The translations under genes were made by a program, and so were the position numbers. Under the pieces are notes generated by a model that was not told the DNA's origin, ran no database searches, and saw only the letters and a list, made by a program, of their open reading frames with translations. Below, in pieces: positions 27,546 to 36,591 of a DNA stretch of 64,000 bases. This stretch comes from Ruminiclostridium cellulolyticum H10 (GTDB lineage Bacteria > Bacillota > Clostridia > Acetivibrionales > DSM-1351), in the NCBI RefSeq assembly GCF_000022065.1, contig NC_011898.1:1-64000 (forward strand), written 5' to 3'. Positions within the stretch are counted from its first letter, which is position 1. Every line of letters begins with the position of its first letter.

Positions 27546-28373
27546 ATGAATTCTAATTTATTTGTCAGTGCACTTTTAAGATTCAGAAATTTTTCAACTT
27601 TACTAATATGGACAGCTATAGTCAACCTTGTTAGCGGAAATGGCCAGGTTCAGAATATGATTGCGTCTCAAACCGCCGATTACTCCTTAGTTCTTGCAGG
27701 GGCTTACGGAACGGGGGTTTTGGTGTACGTTGCTATGGTTATGCAAAGCATGTTCAGCAACAACTACAAGGAGGAAGTTAAACGGAAGGAAAAGAGAAAA
27801 GAAATTAATGATCTGAATCGACAATGCAACAGGCTTTCCGTACAGGCAAGGAACTATGGAAACCCGATTCAGAAACAAAAATTAAGAAAAATAATGCAGG
27901 ATAAAAACGATATTTTTAACTCTCAAAAACGAGGCGATGAATACAGCTATCTTAAAGAAAAAATAGTTGAACAGAGCCTGAAGCTTGTTATTTCCTATAC
28001 AAAGCTTATGATGAATTATTCAATCAGAAGCAAGGAATTATCTGAAATTAATATCAATCAATTGATGAATAAAATCAATGCAAACCGCAGGAAGATAAGT
28101 TTTATGAAAGATGACAGGATGCTTGATGATATTAACAATGTTATAGAAATGGATGAAAAGGCAATACAAAGAGTCAAGGATGAAAGGAACGAGTTAGAAA
28201 GAATTCATGCTAGACTTGACTATATAGAAAGTATGTTGAATATGTTCAAACATCAAATAATTTCAAGCATCGAATCAGAAGAAATGGTTGAAAAATTAGA
28301 GACAGCTGTGAACGAGGCAACAGCGCTTGACAGCGTGTTACAAGAAAGAAGAAGAAATCAGATAAGTTTGTAA
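27546..28373 (+). CDS. Unknown membrane protein with long coiled coil
   Basis: A 275-residue protein I do not recognise. It has two hydrophobic segments near the N terminus (about 16-30 and 46-69), then about 200 residues of charged helical sequence with coiled-coil character (KEEVKRKEKRKEINDLNRQ; ERIHARLDYIESMLNMFKHQ). No catalytic motif is visible. Both ends of the hairpin may be cytoplasmic. Its place between pspA and fapA and its shape suggest a membrane-tethered partner of the PspA polymer, but that is inference. GAGGGAG lies 6-12 bases before the ATG. Confidence 0.7.
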   Translation: MNSNLFVSALLRFRNFSTLLIWTAIVNLVSGNGQVQNMIASQTADYSLVLAGAYGTGVLVYVAMVMQSMFSNNYKEEVKRKEKRKEINDLNRQCNRLSVQARNYGNPIQKQKLRKIMQDKNDIFNSQKRGDEYSYLKEKIVEQSLKLVISYTKLMMNYSIRSKELSEININQLMNKINANRRKISFMKDDRMLDDINNVIEMDEKAIQRVKDERNELERIHARLDYIESMLNMFKHQIISSIESEEMVEKLETAVNEATALDSVLQERRRNQISL

Positions 28374-28446
28374 TACAGACTGAGAGTGAGATAATTTAGA
28401 CAACCGGCATTTGTAGCGTTTTATATGAAACCAAGGGGGATTTCAA

Positions 28447-30024
28447 ATGTCAGTAAATATCGCTATCTATTCTTCTCCGTACATTAGCATAACGCAGCGG
28501 GATGATGGGTATTACATACAGTCCTTTAAAAAAGGATTGAGTATAGATGAGTTTCAAAAAATTCTTAATTCACATCCCGAAATCAAAGTGACAAATTTCA
28601 CAACAATAAAAAATGCACTTGTACTGGCACCACAAGACCCCAGAAGATTTGCCAGTGCAAAAGAAAGAATAAGCATTGAAGTATCCGGAGATGAATTGAG
28701 GGCTTTTGTGACCGTTAATGTAGGGCAACCAGAAGTTTTAGGGACAGAAATAGTAAAAGAGGTAGTTCTTGAACTAAACCGTAGAGGTGTTGTCTATGGT
28801 ATTAAAAAGGACGTGCTCTTAAATTTGGTTGCCGGAAAAACGGTACTAATAGCTGAGGGTGAACCTCCTCAGAATGGTGTCAATTCCCAGAACAGATTAT
28901 ATCAAATAAAAGAAGCTAAACCGGAAATTAAAGAAGACGGTACTGCGGATCACTATGACCTTAACCTTATAAACATGGTATCTGCGGGAGAGTGGCTAGG
29001 TGAAAAAATCCATGCTACTCCGGGAAAAGAGGGAAAAACCGTATACGGTAATCCCATAAAACCTCTACCCGGTAAGGACTATCCGATTTTTTTTGATCGT
29101 AAAACAGTAAAAGCAGTAGAGGAAGAGGGCAAGACAACTCTATACGCTACGAGGAATGGAGCAGTTTACTTTGCAGGTGATAGCATAAGTGTATCCAATC
29201 ATTTAGAAATTGATGAAAATGTAGGAGTTAAAACCGGGAACGTTGATTTTGACGGCTACTTAACCGTTAAAGGAACAATTGAGGATAACTATACTGTCAC
29301 TACTACAAAAGATATCGAAGTACTAAGTGACTACGGTGTGGGAAGTTGTAAAGAAATAAGCAGTCGAGAGGGTAGTATTTACATAAGGGGCGGTATAGCC
29401 GGTAAAGGTAAAACTGTTATAAAATGCAAAAAAAATCTATATCTGAAATTTGTTGCTGATGCAGAAATAATTTGTGATGGAAGCGTACATGTAGGATTTT
29501 ACTGCCTAAACAGCAATATTATAGCCAAGGAAGTCATTTTGGAATCGCTGAAGGGTCAGATAATAGGCGGAAATATAACAGCAGATATAAGGGTGCTTGC
29601 AGCTACATACGGTACTCCAAGCGAGAAAAGAACTAACATTTGTGTAAAAGGGTTTGATAGAATTGCTCTTAAAGATTCACTTGAACAACTGGTACAGGAA
29701 ATAGATCAACTCAAAACTTCCATGAATCAATATAAACAACAAATTTCTATTTTTAACATATCAGATGCCGTAAAATCAAGGAAAAGCGAGTATGAAAAGC
29801 TTAATGAAAATTACAACAATATAAGAGCTGAGTTGCAGGTAAAGGAGGAGTTAAGAAAGAATATAGCAGGCTATCTTAAAGTCAAGGGAGAAGGAGAAAT
29901 TTCAATTCTTAAAAAGGCTTTTCCAAATACCTTTTTTGAAATTAAGCGAATCCAGAAGGAAATTCAGACACCTATACTTAGAACAAGCTTTTACTATAGC
30001 GAAGGCACGATAAAAGAACTATAA
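28447..30024 (+). CDS. FapA (DUF342) family protein
   Basis: A 525-residue protein with the FapA layout: an N-terminal region, an extended DUF342 beta-helix-like middle (GEKIHATPGKEGKTVYGNP; NVDFDGYLTVKGTIEDNYTV; SYIRGGIAGKGKT-like turns; IIGGNITADIRVLAATYGT) and a C-terminal coiled coil (EQLVQEIDQLKTSMNQYKQQ). FapA proteins are named from flagellar assembly loci, but no flagellar gene is here. Polymer-like DUF342 folds relate to bactofilin-type scaffolds. AAGGGGGA precedes the ATG. It precedes the triple-GAF gene by 45 bases. Confidence 0.85.
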   Translation: MSVNIAIYSSPYISITQRDDGYYIQSFKKGLSIDEFQKILNSHPEIKVTNFTTIKNALVLAPQDPRRFASAKERISIEVSGDELRAFVTVNVGQPEVLGTEIVKEVVLELNRRGVVYGIKKDVLLNLVAGKTVLIAEGEPPQNGVNSQNRLYQIKEAKPEIKEDGTADHYDLNLINMVSAGEWLGEKIHATPGKEGKTVYGNPIKPLPGKDYPIFFDRKTVKAVEEEGKTTLYATRNGAVYFAGDSISVSNHLEIDENVGVKTGNVDFDGYLTVKGTIEDNYTVTTTKDIEVLSDYGVGSCKEISSREGSIYIRGGIAGKGKTVIKCKKNLYLKFVADAEIICDGSVHVGFYCLNSNIIAKEVILESLKGQIIGGNITADIRVLAATYGTPSEKRTNICVKGFDRIALKDSLEQLVQEIDQLKTSMNQYKQQISIFNISDAVKSRKSEYEKLNENYNNIRAELQVKEELRKNIAGYLKVKGEGEISILKKAFPNTFFEIKRIQKEIQTPILRTSFYYSEGTIKEL

Positions 30025-30069
30025 ACACAATCACTGCAGCAAAGTTTAATTGTTGGGAGGTTAGAGCAT

Positions 30070-31995
30070 ATGAAATACCAGTCAATACTACAAAGGCTTG
30101 AAGATGAGAAGAGAGATGAAGTTTTATCTGCAAAATTATATAGGTATACCGGACTAATGCAGGCTATAGAGTACTTTTCACAAAAACTTGTGTTTAAACA
30201 GATAATTGAGGCTGCTTTTGATTTTATAAATGAATTGTTGCTTGTAAACAACTCTATAGTGTATGTTCTTGAAGAGGGTAAATACACTGCCAAGAAGGTT
30301 AAGGGTTTTAAAGATTACCCAAAAGAAATAGAAGCCACAAGTACACTTGAGAACCTTGCTGCTTTATATGGAAATGTCCTGTATGAAAAAGATAAAATAG
30401 CCAGGTTTTTTGACATGGAAATGGTTTCAAATATGGGTATAAATGCCGTAGTGCCTCTGATTATAGAAGAACACCTATATGGTTTTATAATGATAAATGG
30501 AAAGGATTTTGTAGATGATGAGTATATTATATCAGAGTCCCTGATGCGTCTTATAAATACTGCCCTTGAAAACTACAGCAGATATGAGAAACTGGCTAAA
30601 GTAAATAAGGAGCTTGATGAAAAGGTATTTAACCTTTTTGCAATAAATCAGTCATCAAAGGTATTGCTAAGTGAATTACGAATCAATACTTTATATAACT
30701 TGTCTGTAGAATTATTTTCCGAATTAACAAGGAGTATGGTCACAAGCTTTATTTTATATGATGAAAGAAGTGGAAGATATGTTTTAAAGGGTTTTAAGGA
30801 TGTTTTTTACAAGATTAAGGATGCTTTTATTAGTCTTTCTCTTAATCAAACCTACAAAATTGATCCTAATAAGGTTATTATAGATCTAGGAAATCCAGAT
30901 GACAGTCATTACTTTTACAATCTGTTTGAAGATTCTGCTATTCAGGTAGATAAACTTGAGGCAAAGTATATTGTCATAATTATAAAAGAAAGTGAGATTC
31001 TTGGTTTTGTCACTTTGAGTAAAACCGTTACTGGTGACAATTATAGCAGCGGTGTATTTGAACTTATAGAAAGCCTTGCTTCATCAATGTATATTGCTGT
31101 AAGCAACGCTAATCTATTTAAACAGGTAAATGAGCAGAAACAAATTATTCAAAGAAAGTTGGATAAACTTATTTGTTTGAATAAATTAATAAAAAATATA
31201 AGCAGTTCATTAAGGATAGATACACTTATGGAAGTTGCAGCTAAAACCCTTGAAATTTCTTTTAATTTGCAAAAGGGACTGCTTTGTCTTTATGATAAGG
31301 ACTCAGATGAGTTTAGTATATCGGAATCAATCGGTTTAGACGGTAATTTAAACAAAAACATACTCCCAAATAACAAATGGAGGCGTGTTTTTGAGGGTGA
31401 CTGTGTTTATGAAATCGGGAAGGATAAAGTAGCCGAATATATTGGATATGAGGTAGCTGAAAGGGTCGGTGAGGCTCAGGGAATACTAATTGTACCTATA
31501 TATGTAGATACTTTGGAAGTTGAGCTGTCGGGAGTAATTATTATTTTCAAGTACGATGGTTTGCTTTTAGATAATGAAGAAAATCTTATAACTCTTGAAA
31601 CAATTGCAGGACACATAGCCCCGGTGTTAAAGAATCTATCGGTTATTCAGATGCAGCAGCGGTTCATGCTGCCGAATTTTATAGAACTCTTCAAAAATGA
31701 GTTAAAGGGTGAAATCAGGGATGCAATGGATTATAATATAAACTTATCGGTTATACAGGTAGAGGATAAAAGAGATTTTATTTTCAAAGGTACAAGTATT
31801 ATTGATAGTATAAAAGAGAACTTCAAAAAGGTTTATCCATTTTCATATAACAATGTATTTATTATTGAAAATGAAGACGAAAATATTGAAGAGCGTATAA
31901 AAAGATGTACGGGAATTTCTGATCTAAAAATCAGGAAGATGGTCCTAGGGAAGGACTTTAAAGATTTTGCAAATTTCTTTGATCTTTTCAGATAA
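30070..31995 (+). CDS. Multi-GAF-domain sensory protein without output domain
   Basis: A 641-residue protein built from at least three GAF-like regions: about 20-180 (FDFINELLLVNNSIVYVLEEGKYTAKKVKGF), about 200-350 (ELTRSMVTSFILYDERSGRYVLKGF) and about 370-530 (ISFNLQKGLLCLYDKDSDEFSISESIGLD). Helical linkers join them. No kinase, cyclase, phosphodiesterase, HTH or sigma-54 domain follows; the C-terminal 110 residues are short and unassigned (GIRD-type, perhaps a degenerate GGDEF). GAF domains bind small molecules or cyclic nucleotides, but the ligand is unknown. TTGGGAGG lies 10-17 bases before the ATG. Confidence 0.75.
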   Translation: MKYQSILQRLEDEKRDEVLSAKLYRYTGLMQAIEYFSQKLVFKQIIEAAFDFINELLLVNNSIVYVLEEGKYTAKKVKGFKDYPKEIEATSTLENLAALYGNVLYEKDKIARFFDMEMVSNMGINAVVPLIIEEHLYGFIMINGKDFVDDEYIISESLMRLINTALENYSRYEKLAKVNKELDEKVFNLFAINQSSKVLLSELRINTLYNLSVELFSELTRSMVTSFILYDERSGRYVLKGFKDVFYKIKDAFISLSLNQTYKIDPNKVIIDLGNPDDSHYFYNLFEDSAIQVDKLEAKYIVIIIKESEILGFVTLSKTVTGDNYSSGVFELIESLASSMYIAVSNANLFKQVNEQKQIIQRKLDKLICLNKLIKNISSSLRIDTLMEVAAKTLEISFNLQKGLLCLYDKDSDEFSISESIGLDGNLNKNILPNNKWRRVFEGDCVYEIGKDKVAEYIGYEVAERVGEAQGILIVPIYVDTLEVELSGVIIIFKYDGLLLDNEENLITLETIAGHIAPVLKNLSVIQMQQRFMLPNFIELFKNELKGEIRDAMDYNINLSVIQVEDKRDFIFKGTSIIDSIKENFKKVYPFSYNNVFIIENEDENIEERIKRCTGISDLKIRKMVLGKDFKDFANFFDLFR

Positions 31996-32021
31996 CACTT
32001 AATTAACAGGTGGTGTCGGTT

Positions 32022-32426
32022 GTGGAAATGCTTTTAGGAACGGATATAATAGAGGTTGACAGAATAAAGAGAGCAATTGAAAACGGTGGGAGAAAGTTTT
32101 CAGAAAAAGTATTTACTCTCAATGAAATCGAATACTGTGAAAGCAGGAAAGCAGGAAAATATCAGAGCTATGCTGCCAGATTTGCAGCAAAAGAGGCTGT
32201 TTCAAAAGCTTTTGGAACAGGTATAGGAAAAAATGCGGCTTTTAGTGAAATTGAAATTTTAAAGGATTCTCTTGGTAAACCTTACGTAAGACTATCCGGC
32301 AAAGCGAAGGAATTTTATGATTCTCTCGGCACAGCAGGAATATCAGTAAGCCTATCCCACTGTAGGGCATATGCTGTAGCATATGCAGTAATTTCACTGG
32401 GGGACAGCTTCAAAAATAAAATATAA
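32022..32426 (+). CDS. acpS: Holo-[acyl-carrier-protein] synthase
   Basis: AcpS transfers 4'-phosphopantetheine from CoA to a serine of acyl carrier protein. The 134-residue protein has LLGTDIIEVDRI with the metal-binding Asp, and YAARFAAKEAVSKAFGTGIG, the second signature, then SLSHCRAYAVAYAV. I start at GTG 32022, 8 bases after AGGTGG (32008-32013); ATG 32028 is an alternative and the longer frame from 32010 overlaps the ribosome-binding site. Confidence 0.95.
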   Translation: MEMLLGTDIIEVDRIKRAIENGGRKFSEKVFTLNEIEYCESRKAGKYQSYAARFAAKEAVSKAFGTGIGKNAAFSEIEILKDSLGKPYVRLSGKAKEFYDSLGTAGISVSLSHCRAYAVAYAVISLGDSFKNKI

Positions 32427-32452
32427 AGTATACATTTCGTTGGAGGTTGTGT

Positions 32453-33592
32453 GTGAAACAGGTGTCGTTTATACATACAGCGGATATACACCTTGATGCA
32501 CCTTTTTCGTCACTGGGAGATAAGGAAAAAGCGGATATCCGGAGGCAGGAACTGGAAGACGGTCTTAAAAACATAATTGATAGAGTAAGAATTCAAAATG
32601 TAGATTTATTAATAATAAGCGGGGATTTTTTTGAGGACAGCCACATAAGGGGTTCTACAATAATCGGAGTTAAAAACCTGTTTTCAGAACTTTACGGAAC
32701 AGAGGTTATAATTATTCCGGGAAATCACGACCCTTTGAAAGAAAACTCATTTTATCACACCATAGGTTGGGGTGAAAATGTACATATTCTTACGGATTCG
32801 AATCAGGTATTGTTCTTAAAAAAGTGCAATACCTGTATTTATAACATGGGGGCAATCGGTAATGTAGCAGGGGATTTTTCAAATATTAAGGAAAAAGATA
32901 TTTCAGCTGACACATTCAACATATTGGTTTTTCATGGTACGATTGATATGCCTTTTGAGGAAAGTAATTATAATTCCATAGGATCTAAGGACATTTTTGA
33001 ACTGGGCATGGATTATGTTGCCCTTGGTCACATGCACAATTATATCAGGTTTCAGAACAGGACAAGCTTAATGATAAACCCGGGAAGTCCTATACCAATG
33101 GGCTTTGATGAAGAGGGAGTACACGGCTTTATTCAGGGAAAGATAATGTATACAGATGATAATAAAAAACTTGTAGAAGCGGATTTTGTGCCATTTTCCA
33201 GTAGAAATTACTATAACATAGAATTGGATGTTACTGGGTGTAACAGAAATGAAGAAATTATTCAAAAATTATCAACGGATGATAACATAAATTTTTCTAA
33301 TAAGGATTTATATAGTCTTACTCTAAGAGGATTTATTCCAAAGGATTTTACACCTGATATAAAGTATTTAATGGAGTTATTAAAAAATAAATGTTTTTAT
33401 GTAAGGATAAAGAACGAAACTTCAATTCAGTTTGATTATGAACAGTATCTTGAAGACCCCGGCATAAAGGGTGAGTTTGTCAGGATGCTTATGGATATGC
33501 AGGAAAATGAAGATTCACAAGATAGGAAAGAGATTTTGTACATGGCTATACAGTATGGGCTGCAGGCCATGGAAAACAACAGGGTAGACTGA
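32453..33592 (+). CDS. yhaO: YhaO-type metallophosphoesterase (SbcD-like)
   Basis: A 379-residue calcineurin-like phosphoesterase. The metal-binding motifs are HTADIHLD (near the start), SGDFFED, IPGNHDP, VFHGT and ALGHMHNY, in the order of Mre11/SbcD nucleases. B. subtilis YhaO pairs with YhaN, and the same pairing is here: the ATPase gene starts 20 bases downstream. GTG 32453 is 6 bases after GGAGG. A true SbcD is encoded separately at 55.9 kb, so the two systems coexist. Confidence 0.85.
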   Translation: MKQVSFIHTADIHLDAPFSSLGDKEKADIRRQELEDGLKNIIDRVRIQNVDLLIISGDFFEDSHIRGSTIIGVKNLFSELYGTEVIIIPGNHDPLKENSFYHTIGWGENVHILTDSNQVLFLKKCNTCIYNMGAIGNVAGDFSNIKEKDISADTFNILVFHGTIDMPFEESNYNSIGSKDIFELGMDYVALGHMHNYIRFQNRTSLMINPGSPIPMGFDEEGVHGFIQGKIMYTDDNKKLVEADFVPFSSRNYYNIELDVTGCNRNEEIIQKLSTDDNINFSNKDLYSLTLRGFIPKDFTPDIKYLMELLKNKCFYVRIKNETSIQFDYEQYLEDPGIKGEFVRMLMDMQENEDSQDRKEILYMAIQYGLQAMENNRVD

Positions 33593-33612
33593 CAGGGGGA
33601 TATTTACCGGGT

Positions 33613-35607
33613 ATGAAAATCAAAAGGCTCCATGTAAGGGGATTTGGTAAGCTTCAGGATTTCAATTGTGATTTTTCAGATGGTTTGAATGTAATATATG
33701 GACATAATGAGAGCGGTAAATCAACTCTTATGGCGTTTATAAAGGCCATACTGTATGGAGTTAAGGGCGGAAGAACCGGTAAAAACGGTGTGTTGCCTGA
33801 CAGCAGGAGATATATGCCATGGAACAGCAGCCAGTACGGCGGGTACATGAATATTGAGTTGAATGATGGCTGTTTATACAGGATTGACAGAAATTTTTTA
33901 ACCAATGAAGTAAACATTTTTGATTCTTCTTTTAACGATATCTCTGTAAATTTTATTGACGGAAGGGATATAAATAGTGTTGGTGAAAAGCTGGTAGGAC
34001 TTAATGAAAGCCTTTTTGAAAGAACTGTTTTCATTAAGCAGATGGGAACCAGGATTGATACTTCAACGTCAAAAGACCTTGTGGACAGAATCTCAAATAT
34101 TCAGCAGAGTGGATTTGAGGATATATCATATATAAAGGCACAAAATGCTCTTAAAGAGGCATTAAAGCGTCAGGTTGGAACAGATAGAAGTTATACAAGG
34201 CCACTGGATATTATAAATCAACGTTTGGCCGAATTACAGGAGAAAAAGATTAACCTGTTGAATGAAGAAAAAAGGCTTGAGGAATTAAGGGAAAAACAGC
34301 AGGATATATCTATGAAAATTAATGAATTAAAGTTTAAGTACAGACTTCTAAACAGGATAATTGATTATTGCAAGCTTAAGGAAAGACTACAATTCCTAAA
34401 TGAAAAAAATGAAGAAATATACTTTCTTGAAGAATCTGCCCGTCAGGTGCAAGAAAATATTACTAAGCTTGAGGAGGATAAAAAGTCAGTAATACTTCAT
34501 TTAAATAACAATCAAGTGGCCAGGGGTAAAAAGTTAAGATCAATAGATGTATTCTTGATGATATGTATTACTGCAACGTTAACAGTAGGTTTAGCAGCAG
34601 TTGTTTTTAACATTTTGAGTCCTTTATTTACCTTGATACCTTTCTTACCAGCCTTAGCCTCTCTTGTTCTTAGGATAGGGATCGTAAAGAGAGAAGAAGA
34701 AGAGTTTAAAACAAACAAGACAAAAGAATTAAATCGCCAGCTTTTAGAGTTTGATGAAAGAATAACTCAAAATAAGACTCAGTATCAAAAACTTACAGAC
34801 AGAATTGAAAATATTAATACTGTTGTTGGATCGGAGGTTCCGGCAGTTCTTGAAAGTAAAATTGTGGGCGATTACATCAATATTATGAGGGATAAACAAA
34901 ATGTAGAAGACCAACTTACTCAAAATGAGAAAGAACTCATTGATGAGCTTTCCAAGGATTCACATGGTAGTTTGTTGGTAAAGGCTTTCAGTATAAATAA
35001 AACTGTTATTCTCGATCTTCAAAGATTGGAGGATGAGTATAGTGAAGTCGCACGTATGGTAGAAAACGGGAATAATATAAGTATATCTGATATTGATAAT
35101 GAGATAAGCAGGTTGAGCAGTCAGAAAAAAAGTTTGGAGTCAAAAGGAGAAGCTCTCAAAATTGCGATAATTACATTGGAGGCAGCGGCAGAGCAGGTTA
35201 GGAAAAAATACGTACCTTTAATGAACAGGGTATTAAATAGTACCTTTTCTAATCTTACGTCTAAAAAGTACAATGATGTAAGAACGGGAGATAATCTCAA
35301 AATTATGTTGGATAACCCGGAAACACAAACTCTTGTTCCTGTTTCAACATTAAGTGATGGTACAATAGACCAGATATATCTTGCATTAAGGGTTGCAATA
35401 TCGGAGACAGTTCTTCAAAATCATGAGTGTATGCCGTTTATAATGGATGAGCCATTTGCACAGTATGACGATGAGAGAACATTTAACGCACTAAAATATA
35501 TAGCCCATATAAGCAATAAACAACAGGTAATCATTTTTACCTGTAAAAAGAGGGAAGTTGAACTTATTAGTAGCGAATTCCCTTGTAAAATCTGTTCATT
35601 GACATAG
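33613..35607 (+). CDS. yhaN: YhaN-type SMC-like ATPase with a membrane hairpin
   Basis: A 664-residue SbcC/Rad50-like protein. Head half one: IKRLHVRGFGKLQDF and Walker A GHNESGKST (30-38). Head half two: a signature-like LSDGTIDQIYLALRVA (about 575) and Walker B MPFIMDEPFAQYD (about 604). Coiled coils separate them, and where SbcC has its zinc hook there is instead a strongly hydrophobic stretch (about 305-357, VFLMICITATLTVGLAAVVF and LFTLIPFLPALASLVL) with the look of two membrane helices. No CxxC hook is present. It is probably the ATPase partner of the preceding phosphoesterase, anchored at the membrane. Confidence 0.85.
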   Translation: MKIKRLHVRGFGKLQDFNCDFSDGLNVIYGHNESGKSTLMAFIKAILYGVKGGRTGKNGVLPDSRRYMPWNSSQYGGYMNIELNDGCLYRIDRNFLTNEVNIFDSSFNDISVNFIDGRDINSVGEKLVGLNESLFERTVFIKQMGTRIDTSTSKDLVDRISNIQQSGFEDISYIKAQNALKEALKRQVGTDRSYTRPLDIINQRLAELQEKKINLLNEEKRLEELREKQQDISMKINELKFKYRLLNRIIDYCKLKERLQFLNEKNEEIYFLEESARQVQENITKLEEDKKSVILHLNNNQVARGKKLRSIDVFLMICITATLTVGLAAVVFNILSPLFTLIPFLPALASLVLRIGIVKREEEEFKTNKTKELNRQLLEFDERITQNKTQYQKLTDRIENINTVVGSEVPAVLESKIVGDYINIMRDKQNVEDQLTQNEKELIDELSKDSHGSLLVKAFSINKTVILDLQRLEDEYSEVARMVENGNNISISDIDNEISRLSSQKKSLESKGEALKIAIITLEAAAEQVRKKYVPLMNRVLNSTFSNLTSKKYNDVRTGDNLKIMLDNPETQTLVPVSTLSDGTIDQIYLALRVAISETVLQNHECMPFIMDEPFAQYDDERTFNALKYIAHISNKQQVIIFTCKKREVELISSEFPCKICSLT

Positions 35608-35659
35608 AGGCCATAAAAAAATATAGTATTTCTATAAGAGGATTAATTAAGAGGAAGTT

Positions 35660-36586
35660 ATGAGAAAACATTTAATTATATATATTTTTGCTGTTACAAC
35701 AGCTATTATCTTAACATTGGCAGGATGTGGTAATAGGGACATTCCTGTCACAAAAAATGAACAATACGTAAGCGGTATTACTTGGGATAATGCTGCGATT
35801 ATAAATGACGCCGTTGTTGATGTATTCAGCCGTAATGACATTCTGAGTACAAGGATAACACAGGCTCTTTTTAACCAGATTGTAAAGATTGTTTCTCAAG
35901 AAGGCTCATGGACCAGGATTATGTTGCTGGATGGAACTACGGGGTGGGTTAAGACCAAATACATTAGTAGGGACACAAGTTGCGTTACCGACGGAAGTAT
36001 TAACAACAAAATAGTTGTAACGGCCAAAACAGTGTATGTTTACATAGGAACCGACAACGACATTAAATACAAGCAGGTAGTTCTGGGAACAGAACTTTAC
36101 TCTGTGAGTAAAACAAAAACAGGTTATGATGTCCTTCTTCCCAATAATAAAAAAGGCTGGGTTGAGGATGGCGGAGTTATAGCCGTTCCCGTTTCACAGA
36201 ACAGTATACCCAAAACTTCTGCACAAGGATTTATACAAACCGTCAGTAAATTTGAAGGAACCATATATATAATAGGAGGTGTCAGCAGGTGGGGTATCGA
36301 CTCCCCGGGTTTATGCTATATCAGCAGTAGGATTAACGGTGTGGAAATACCCCGTAATATCAAGGAGATGGCAAAGACGGGGACAGGTGTTACGCTTGAC
36401 GAAATGAAACCCGGAGACCTTCTTATGTTCAGTACGGACAATGTAAAAAAGGACGTCTCTGGTGTAGGGGTTTACAAGGGAAACAACGAATTTATTCATT
36501 CTAGCCCTTCCAGGGGTGTTGTAACTGATTCCTTGGAGGACAGCTATTACAAAAATCGAATAGTTGATATAAGAAGGATTTTCTAG
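35660..36586 (+). CDS. Lipoprotein with SH3-like repeats and a degenerate NlpC/P60 domain
   Basis: A 308-residue lipoprotein: signal peptide with lipobox LAGC (Cys23), two SH3b-like segments (about 53-103, ending TTGWVKTKYIS; about 122-170, ending KKGWVEDGG), and a C-terminal NlpC/P60 fold (about 190-308). The usual catalytic DCSG reads DSPG (214-217), and the usual HVGIY reads GVGVY (268-272), so both the Cys and the His are lost. It is therefore probably a non-hydrolytic peptidoglycan-binding protein. It ends 5 bases from the convergent glycosyltransferase gene. Confidence 0.82.
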   Translation: MRKHLIIYIFAVTTAIILTLAGCGNRDIPVTKNEQYVSGITWDNAAIINDAVVDVFSRNDILSTRITQALFNQIVKIVSQEGSWTRIMLLDGTTGWVKTKYISRDTSCVTDGSINNKIVVTAKTVYVYIGTDNDIKYKQVVLGTELYSVSKTKTGYDVLLPNNKKGWVEDGGVIAVPVSQNSIPKTSAQGFIQTVSKFEGTIYIIGGVSRWGIDSPGLCYISSRINGVEIPRNIKEMAKTGTGVTLDEMKPGDLLMFSTDNVKKDVSGVGVYKGNNEFIHSSPSRGVVTDSLEDSYYKNRIVDIRRIF

Positions 36587-36591
36587 TAAAT

